Of a stretch of DNA of 9,593 nucleotides, positions 4,424 to 9,593 are shown piece after piece (the first letter of the stretch is position 1; the number at the start of each line of letters is the position of its first letter). The stretch is from Paracoccaceae bacterium. Its GTDB lineage: Bacteria; Pseudomonadota; Alphaproteobacteria; Rhodobacterales; Rhodobacteraceae. The notes under the pieces are model-generated. The model saw only the letters and a list, made by a program, of their open reading frames with translations, did no database searches and was not told the origin of the DNA. The translations under genes and the position numbers were made by a program. Location of the stretch: positions 1 to 9,593 of the forward strand of contig WFPZ01000134.1 in NCBI GenBank assembly GCA_015487335.1. Direction: 5' to 3'.

Positions 4424-6985
4424 TCAGCCCAGCAGCCGGCTGACCATCTCGGTGGTGTCGCGCGACAGGCCCGGGGTTTCCAGGATGCGGATCAGGGCGG
4501 CGCGGATCTTCTCCTGCCGGGCGGTGTCGTAACGCCGCCAGGTTTCGAACACGCCGCTCAGCCGTGCCGCGGTCTGGGGGTTGACGGCATCGAGCCGGAT
4601 CAGCCAGTCGGCCACGAAATCGTAGCCCTGCCCGTCGGGGCGGTGAAAGCCGGCCGGATTCATGGTGGCGAAGCCCGAGATCAGGGCGCGGAAGCGGTTG
4701 GGGTTCTTCCAGTTGAAATCGGGATGAGCGGCCAGGGCGCGGGCCGCCTCCAGTGCGGCTTCGGGCCGGGCGCGGGCCACCTGCACGGTGAACCACTTGT
4801 CGATCACCAGCCGCTCGTCCCGCCATTGCCGGTAGAAGGCCTCCAGCGCCGCGGGGCCGTGCGCGGTGGGCACCAGGCATGTCAGCGCGCCGAAGCGCTC
4901 GGTCATGTTGCCGGCGCTTTCGAACTGGGCGCGGGCCAGCGCGCCGCCGTCGAGCCGGGAAAGCAGCGCCAGCGCCGCGCCGCGCAGCGCGCGCCGGCCG
5001 GTGGCCTCGGCCTCGGGGCGGTAGGGGCCGGGCACGGCCATCTCCTCGTGGAGCCGGGCCAGGAGGCCCTGCATCCGTTCGGCCATGGCCCGGACGAGGG
5101 TTTCGCGGGCGGCATGGATGGCGTCGGGGTCGGGGGTGGTGCCGGCCTCGTGCAGGGCCTGGGCGAGGCTGTCCTCGGAGGGCAGCTCCAGCGCCAGGGC
5201 GCGGAAGGCGGGGGGCTGGGACTCGTCGCCGAGCAGCCGCGCCAGCGCATCGAGGAAGGCCGCATCGGGCGGCGCGCCCTCGCGGACCATGGCCATGAGC
5301 CCCTCCTGCGCCAGCGTGCGCCCGGCTTCCCAGCGGTTGAAGGGGTCGGTGTCATGGGCCAGCAGGAAGGCGCGCTCCTGCGCACCGGCCTGCCGGCGCA
5401 GGATCACCGGGGCCGAGAAGCCGCGCAGCAGAGAGGGCACGGGCCGGCTGGCCAGCCCCTCGAAGCGGAAGCTCTGCCGCTCTCTCGTCATTTCCAGCAC
5501 CGTGGTCGGCACGACCTCGTCGCCATTGGGCGAAAGCAGCCCCACCGCGATCGGAATCACCAGCGGCTCCTTGTGTTCCTGGCCCGGAGTGGGCGGGGTG
5601 TGCTGCCTGAAATGCAGGGTGTAGGTGCCGTCGCGATACTCTTCCGCCACCTCCAGCCGCGGGGTGCCGGCCTGGGAATACCAGCGCTTGAACTGGGCCA
5701 GGTCGCGCCCGGTGGCATCCTCGAAGACCTTCAGCCAGTCCTCGATCGTCACCGCCTGCCCGTCGTGGCGCGCGAAGTAGAGATCGAGCGCCTTGCGCCA
5801 GCCCTCCTCGCCGGCCAGGAGCTTCAGCATCCGCACCACTTCCGCGCCCTTCTCGTAGACGGTGGCGGTGTAGAAGTTGCTGATCTCGATGAAGCTCTCG
5901 GGGCGCACCGGATGGGCCAGCGGTCCCGCGTCCTCGCGAAACTGGCGCGCCCGCAGCTGCAGCACGTTGCAGATGCGCTGCACCGCCTCGCCGCGCTGGT
6001 CGGCCGAGAACTGCTGGTCGCGGAACACCGTCAGCCCCTCCTTCAGGCACAGCTGGAACCAGTCGCGGCAGGTGATGCGGTTGCCCGTCCAGTTGTGGAA
6101 GTATTCATGGGCGATGATCGCCTCGATGCGTTCGAAACTGGCATCCGTCGCGGTTTCGGGGCTGGCCAGAACCGCAGCCGAGTTGAAGATGTTGAGGCCC
6201 TTGTTCTCCATCGCGCCCATGTTGAAATCGTCCACCGCGACGATGTTGAACACCTCCAGATCGTATTCGCGCCCGTAGACCTCTTCGTCCCAGCGCATCG
6301 CCTTCTTCAGCGCCTCCATGGCGAAGGCGGTCTTGTCCAGATCGCCCTCGCGCACCCAGAGGTTGAGCGCCACCTCGCGCCCCGAGGCGGTGGTGAAGCT
6401 GTCCGTGCGGGCCACCAGATCGCCCGCCACCAGCGCGAACAGATAGGCCGGCTTGGGCCAGGGGTCGTGCCACTCGGCCCAGCCCTCGCCCCGCGCCACC
6501 GGGTTGCCGTTCGACAGGAGCACCGGCAGGTCGCTTTCGATGCGCACCGTGAAGGGGGCCATCACGTCGGGGCGGTCGGGGTAGAAGGTGATGCGGCGGA
6601 AGCCCTCGGCCTCGCACTGGGTGCAATACATGCCGTTCGACATGTACAGCCCCTCCAGGGTTGTGTTGCCCGCCGGGTCGATTTCCACCTCCGCTTCCCA
6701 GGTGAAGGGGCCGTCGGGCAGGGCGCCGGCCGGGACCGTCAGCTTGCCGCGTTCCACCGCCGGCTCGACGGGGCGCCCGTCGATTCGGGCCGAGATCAGT
6801 TTCAGCCCCTCGCCGTCCAGCACCAGATCGCCCCCCGATGATGCCGGGTTGGGCCTGAAGGCGATGCGCGAGACCACCCGCGTTGCCGAAGGGGCCAGCC
6901 TGAAGACCAGCGACACGCTGTCGATCAGATGGGTGAAGGGCCGGTAATCGGCCAGGCGTACCGGCTGGGGGGCGTCGTCTCTCAT
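4424..6985 (-). CDS. pepN: Aminopeptidase N (M1 family zinc metallopeptidase)
   Basis: PepN removes N-terminal residues from peptides in the cytoplasm during protein turnover. The 853-residue protein is close to the 870 of E. coli PepN, and its motifs run parallel to it about four residues earlier. It shows GAMEN (257-261) for binding the substrate N-terminus and zinc ligands H293 and H297 with catalytic E294 in HEYFHNWTGNR. The third ligand, E316, lies in LKEGLTVFRDQ, and Y377 in F-Y-T-A-T-V-Y-E-K-G is the expected transition-state tyrosine. The N-terminal beta domain covers about 1-190, the thermolysin-like catalytic domain about 190-440, a small beta domain about 440-540, and the alpha-helical C-terminal domain the rest. 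No signal peptide is seen. The ATG at 6985 has GGAG eight bases upstream. The gene diverges from glcB across 202 bases. All key residues are present, so the enzyme is probably active. Confidence 0.97.
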   Translation of the reverse strand: MRDDAPQPVRLADYRPFTHLIDSVSLVFRLAPSATRVVSRIAFRPNPASSGGDLVLDGEGLKLISARIDGRPVEPAVERGKLTVPAGALPDGPFTWEAEVEIDPAGNTTLEGLYMSNGMYCTQCEAEGFRRITFYPDRPDVMAPFTVRIESDLPVLLSNGNPVARGEGWAEWHDPWPKPAYLFALVAGDLVARTDSFTTASGREVALNLWVREGDLDKTAFAMEALKKAMRWDEEVYGREYDLEVFNIVAVDDFNMGAMENKGLNIFNSAAVLASPETATDASFERIEAIIAHEYFHNWTGNRITCRDWFQLCLKEGLTVFRDQQFSADQRGEAVQRICNVLQLRARQFREDAGPLAHPVRPESFIEISNFYTATVYEKGAEVVRMLKLLAGEEGWRKALDLYFARHDGQAVTIEDWLKVFEDATGRDLAQFKRWYSQAGTPRLEVAEEYRDGTYTLHFRQHTPPTPGQEHKEPLVIPIAVGLLSPNGDEVVPTTVLEMTRERQSFRFEGLASRPVPSLLRGFSAPVILRRQAGAQERAFLLAHDTDPFNRWEAGRTLAQEGLMAMVREGAPPDAAFLDALARLLGDESQPPAFRALALELPSEDSLAQALHEAGTTPDPDAIHAARETLVRAMAERMQGLLARLHEEMAVPGPYRPEAEATGRRALRGAALALLSRLDGGALARAQFESAGNMTERFGALTCLVPTAHGPAALEAFYRQWRDERLVIDKWFTVQVARARPEAALEAARALAAHPDFNWKNPNRFRALISGFATMNPAGFHRPDGQGYDFVADWLIRLDAVNPQTAARLSGVFETWRRYDTARQEKIRAALIRILETPGLSRDTTEMVSRLLG

Positions 6986-7015
6986 CGGGAACTCCGGGGT
7001 GGGGTTTTGCGCTGC

Positions 7016-7044
7016 AAGCTATGCAGGCGGCGGCCCATGTGCAA
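7016..7044 (-). promoter_or_regulatory. Possible promoter of pepN
   Basis: On the minus strand TTGCAC (7039-7044) and TAGCTT (7016-7021) are 17 bases apart and would give a leader of roughly 24 bases before the pepN ATG. Each box matches consensus at only about half its positions, so this is a weak call; it is the best pair I found in this part of the intergenic region. Confidence 0.3.
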
Positions 7045-7078
7045 CCGGCCGGGCAGGGCGTGGGGCGGGGTGCGCCAT

Positions 7079-7102
7079 TGGTCAGATTTTCTGACCAGAA
7101 AA
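7079..7102 (+). promoter_or_regulatory. Overlapping palindromes upstream of the glcB promoter (candidate operator)
   Basis: Two inverted repeats overlap here. The first is TGGTCAGATTTTCTGACCA (7079-7097), with perfect 8-base arms around TTT. The second is TTTTCTGACCAGAAAA (7087-7102), with perfect 7-base arms around AC. The right arm of the first is thus shared with the left arm of the second. The block ends two bases before the predicted -35 box of glcB, where an activator would normally sit. It contains a LysR-style T-N11-A dyad (TCAG-N5-CTGA, 7082-7094) and TGGT/ACCA half-sites like those of FadR-type GntR regulators, though with wider spacing than their usual N3. The regulator is unknown. 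Confidence 0.55.
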
Positions 7103-7104
7103 GC

Positions 7105-7133
7105 TTGCCTGGCGCGGCGGATTTTTCTAGATA
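7105..7133 (+). promoter_or_regulatory. Predicted promoter of glcB
   Basis: TTGCCT (7105-7110) and TAGATA (7128-7133) are separated by exactly 17 bases, on the strand and at the distance expected for glcB. The transcript would start near 7140, giving a leader of about 48 bases. The palindromic block at 7079-7102 abuts the -35 box. The -10 match is moderate. Confidence 0.45.
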
Positions 7134-7143
7134 TCCCGCCGGA

Positions 7144-7163
7144 CACCACTGCACACCATTGCA
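7144..7163 (+). repeat. Two tandem 10-base repeats in the glcB leader
   Basis: CACCACTGCA (7144-7153) is followed directly by CACCATTGCA (7154-7163), nine of ten bases identical, and then by TGCAG, so that TGCATGCA (7160-7167) is a perfect palindrome. A period of ten bases is about one helical turn. The block lies between the predicted transcription start and the ribosome site GGGAGGG (7177-7183) of glcB. Confidence 0.55.
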
Positions 7164-7187
7164 TGCAGAGACCTGCGGGAGGGCGCA

Positions 7188-9356
7188 ATGACGCAACGCG
7201 TTGACAGACACGGACTTCAGGTGGCCGGGGAACTGGCCGAATTCATCGAGGAGCGGGCCCTGCCCGGCACCGGGGTCGGCTCCGACGACTTCTGGCGGGG
7301 GTTTGCCGGGCTGGTGCGCGACCTGGCACCGAAGAACCGCGCCCTGCTGGCCCGCCGCGAGGAGCTGCAGAAGCAGATCGATGACTGGCACCTGGCCCGT
7401 CGCGGCCAGCCCCATGACGCGGCTGCCTACGAGGCCTTCCTGCGCGAGATCGGCTATCTGCAGCCCGAGGGGCCCGATTTCGAGATCGAGACCGAAAACG
7501 TCGATCCCGAGATCGCCGAAATCCCCGGCCCGCAGCTGGTGGTGCCGATCACCAACGCCCGCTATGCGCTCAATGCTGCCAATGCCCGCTGGGGCTCTCT
7601 TTACGATGCGCTGTATGGCACCGATGCGCTGGGCGATGCGCCGCAGGGCAAGGGCTATGACCCTGAGCGCGGCGCCCGCGTCATCGCCTGGGCCCGGGAC
7701 CATCTCGACAAGGCCGCGCCGCTGGCCGGCGGCGGCTGGGCTGATGTCACGGGGCTGCGGGTGGAAAACGGCGCGCTGATCGTCGAGCACGGGGACGGGC
7801 AGACGGGGCTGGCCGACCCGGCCCAGTTCGCCGGCTGCAGGAGGGGGACCGGCGGCGCCCTGGCAGAGGTGTTCCTGCGGAGAAACGGCCTGCACATCCG
7901 CATCGTCATCGACCCGACCACCCCGGTGGGCAGGCAGGACAAGGCGGGGATCTCGGACATCGTCCTCGAATCGGCCGTCTCCTCGATCATGGATTGCGAG
8001 GATTCGGTGGCCTGCGTCGATGCCGAGGACAAGGTGCAGGCCTATGCCAACTGGCTGGGCCTGATGAAGGGGGACCTCAGCGCCACCTTCACCAAGGATG
8101 GCCGGACGGTGACCCGCGAGCTTGCCGCTGACGTCGTCTTCACCGCTCCCGACGGCTCTCCCGCCCGCCTGCCGGGGCGCGCGCTGATGCTGGTGCGCAA
8201 CGTGGGCCACCTGATGACCAGCCCGGCCATCCTCGATGCCGAGGGCCGGGAGGTGCCCGAGGGGCTGATGGACGCCATGGTGACCACCCTGATCGCCATG
8301 CACGACCTGCGCAAGACGGACGGGCCGCGCAACTCGGCCCGCGGTTCGGTCTATGTGGTCAAGCCCAAGATGCACGGCCCCGACGAGGTGGCCTTCGCCG
8401 ACGAGATCTTCACCCGCGTCGAAGAGGTGCTGGGCCTGCCGCGCCATACCGTCAAGCTGGGCATCATGGACGAGGAGCGCCGCACCTCGGCCAACCTCAA
8501 GGAATGCATCCGCGCGGCCCGGCACCGGGTGGCCTTCATCAACACCGGCTTCCTCGACCGCACCGGCGACGAGATCCACACCTCGATGGAGGCCGGCCCC
8601 ATGGTGCGCAAGGGCGACATGAAGACCCAGCCCTGGATTCGCGCCTACGAGGACCGCAACGTCGATATAGGCCTGGCCTGCGGGCTGCGGGGGCGGGCGC
8701 AGATCGGCAAGGGGATGTGGGCCGCCCCCGATCTGATGCACGCGATGCTGGCCGAGAAGATCGCCCATCCGCAGGCCGGCGCCAACTGCGCCTGGGTGCC
8801 CAGCCCCACCGCCGCCACGCTGCATGCAACCCACTACCATCTGGTGGACGTGCGCGCCCGGCAGGAGGAAATCGCCGCCGGCGGGCCGCGCGCCCGGCTT
8901 TCCGAGCTGCTGACCATCCCGCTGGCGCAGGGCGGATGGAGCGAGGCGGAAATCACCGCCGAGATCGAGAACAACGCCCAGGGCATCCTCGGCTACGTGG
9001 TGCGCTGGATCGACCAGGGGGTGGGTTGCTCCAAGGTGCCCGACATCCACGACGTGGGCCTGATGGAAGACCGCGCCACCTGCCGCATCTCCAGCCAGGC
9101 GCTGGCCAACTGGCTGCACCACGCGGTGGTGAGCGAAGAGCGCGTGATGGAGGCGATGAAGAAGATGGCTGCCGTGGTGGACCGCCAGAACGCTGGCGAT
9201 CCGTTCTATCTCAACATGGCGCCGGGCTATGATACCATCGCCTTCAAGGCCGCCTGCGACCTGGTGTTCAAGGGCCGCGAGCAGCCCTCGGGCTATACCG
9301 AGCCGGTGCTCCACGCCCGCCGGCTGGAGCGCAAGGCGCAGTTGCGGGGGGCATAG
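7188..9356 (+). CDS. glcB: Malate synthase G
   Basis: Malate synthase G condenses acetyl-CoA with glyoxylate and water to malate plus CoA, in the glyoxylate cycle and in glycolate use, in the cytoplasm with Mg2+. The protein has 722 residues, against 723 in E. coli GlcB, so it is the G isoform and full length. By alignment from memory with E. coli, R337 (VRNVGHLMT), E429 (IMDEERRT) and D457 (GFLDRTGDEIHT) correspond to the glyoxylate/Mg2+ residues R338, E427 and D455. D628 (LMEDRAT) corresponds to the catalytic base D631, and C614 (GCSKVPDIH) to C617. The start is firm: GGGAGGG lies four bases before the ATG. Predicted promoter and palindromes upstream suggest regulation, plausibly by carbon source. 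A GlcG-like gene follows after 62 bases on the same strand, implying a shared transcript. Confidence 0.97.
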   Translation: MTQRVDRHGLQVAGELAEFIEERALPGTGVGSDDFWRGFAGLVRDLAPKNRALLARREELQKQIDDWHLARRGQPHDAAAYEAFLREIGYLQPEGPDFEIETENVDPEIAEIPGPQLVVPITNARYALNAANARWGSLYDALYGTDALGDAPQGKGYDPERGARVIAWARDHLDKAAPLAGGGWADVTGLRVENGALIVEHGDGQTGLADPAQFAGCRRGTGGALAEVFLRRNGLHIRIVIDPTTPVGRQDKAGISDIVLESAVSSIMDCEDSVACVDAEDKVQAYANWLGLMKGDLSATFTKDGRTVTRELAADVVFTAPDGSPARLPGRALMLVRNVGHLMTSPAILDAEGREVPEGLMDAMVTTLIAMHDLRKTDGPRNSARGSVYVVKPKMHGPDEVAFADEIFTRVEEVLGLPRHTVKLGIMDEERRTSANLKECIRAARHRVAFINTGFLDRTGDEIHTSMEAGPMVRKGDMKTQPWIRAYEDRNVDIGLACGLRGRAQIGKGMWAAPDLMHAMLAEKIAHPQAGANCAWVPSPTAATLHATHYHLVDVRARQEEIAAGGPRARLSELLTIPLAQGGWSEAEITAEIENNAQGILGYVVRWIDQGVGCSKVPDIHDVGLMEDRATCRISSQALANWLHHAVVSEERVMEAMKKMAAVVDRQNAGDPFYLNMAPGYDTIAFKAACDLVFKGREQPSGYTEPVLHARRLERKAQLRGA

Positions 9357-9357
9357 T

Positions 9358-9387
9358 CCGGGGGCCACCTGCCCCCGGACCCCCGGG
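9358..9387 (+). repeat. GC-rich hairpin element after glcB (copy 2)
   Basis: One base after the glcB stop codon the 8-base stem CCGGGGGC (9358-9365) / GCCCCCGG (9371-9378) encloses CACCT and is followed by A and CCCCCGG (9380-9386). The stem arms and the following ACCCCCGG are identical to the element after pepN; the loop and the downstream tail differ. It sits between glcB and the GlcG-like gene, where it could limit read-through or protect the glcB message. No T tract follows. Confidence 0.65.
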
Positions 9388-9418
9388 ATGGTTGAACGAA
9401 AAGGAAAAAGGAGCGGAC

Positions 9419-9593
9419 ATGGCCGAGATTTCACTTAGGAAGGCGCGGACGATCATCCGCGGGGCGCTGGCGAAGGGGCGCGAGATGGGGCTCAAGCCGC
9501 TGTCGGTGGTGGTGCTGGATGCCGGCGGCCACGTGAAGGCCTTCGAGCGCGAGGATGGCGCCAGCCCGGGGCGCTTCGCGATCGCCCAGGGCA
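9419..9593 (+). CDS. GlcG/HbpS-like (DUF336) protein, N-terminal part (cut by window edge)
   Basis: The 58 complete codons visible encode MAEISLRKARTIIRGALAKG, then a short helix-to-strand stretch and S-V-V-V-L-D-A-G-G-H-V-K-A-F-E-R-E-D-G-A-S-P-G-R-F-A-I-A-Q-G. The VVVLDAGG-H-x-x-x-F-x-R-x-D-G-A pattern is characteristic of the GlcG/HbpS (DUF336) family, whose members include the haem-binding HbpS of Streptomyces and GlcG of the E. coli glycolate operon. The biochemical role of GlcG is not settled. The family is about 130-150 residues, so more than half is outside the window. The start is firm: AAGGAG (9408-9413) lies five bases before the ATG. The gap of 62 bases after glcB holds only the hairpin element and this ribosome site, which supports co-transcription. 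No signal peptide is visible in the part seen. Confidence 0.85.
   Translation, partial: MAEISLRKARTIIRGALAKGREMGLKPLSVVVLDAGGHVKAFEREDGASPGRFAIAQG

Noticed and set aside
1800..4532. Plus-strand open frame of 910 codons over the DUF4177-like genes and gatB
   Set aside because: It is an antisense shadow of gatB with no recognisable domain and a repetitive His/Leu/Asp-rich translation.
4262..6841. Plus-strand open frame of 859 codons opposite pepN
   Set aside because: It is a shadow of pepN with no domain and a composition bias typical of antisense frames in GC-rich DNA.
7144..7167. TTGCA-type sequences in the glcB leader as a RamB/PccR (ScfR family) binding site
   Set aside because: The known site for that family, as I recall it, is TTTGCAAA; here only TTGCA and TGCATGCA are present.
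6105..9434. Minus-strand open frame of 1109 codons antisense to glcB and reaching into pepN
   Set aside because: It lies opposite two enzymes with all catalytic residues intact, its product is low-complexity (rich in Gly, Ala, His, Arg), and stop-free antisense frames are expected at this base composition.

Overview
The window is very GC-rich. Its gene set (CobS-type aerobic cobaltochelatase, a zinc-cluster J-domain protein next to bolA, GatB, PepN, malate synthase G) and protein wording point to an alphaproteobacterium, most likely of the Rhodobacteraceae. This placement rests on recognising protein families and gene order, not on a database search. Coding is dense: seven complete genes, two genes cut by the window edges, and no gene-free stretch longer than about 265 bases.

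Left part (1-1467): the start of cobS (cobalamin synthesis) and an upstream J-domain gene lie on the minus strand. bolA diverges from them on the plus strand. Middle left (1476-2568): two minus-strand genes for small paralogous DUF4177-like proteins are separated by a 265-base gap holding a predicted promoter and an inverted repeat. Middle (2670-6985): gatB (tRNA-dependent amidotransferase subunit B) and pepN (M1 aminopeptidase N), both minus strand and each with its own predicted promoter region. Right (7188-9593): glcB (malate synthase G) is transcribed divergently from pepN and is followed by the start of a GlcG/HbpS-like (DUF336) gene, probably as one operon.

Most of the window is core metabolism and housekeeping, and I found no convincing new multi-gene system. 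The points most worth a second look are non-coding: overlapping palindromes placed just upstream of the predicted glcB promoter, a 10-base tandem repeat in the glcB leader, a GC-rich hairpin element present in two copies directly after the stop codons of pepN and glcB, and a palindrome filling the -35/-10 spacer of one DUF4177-like gene. The DUF4177-like pair itself and the zinc-cluster J-domain protein are the least understood genes here.
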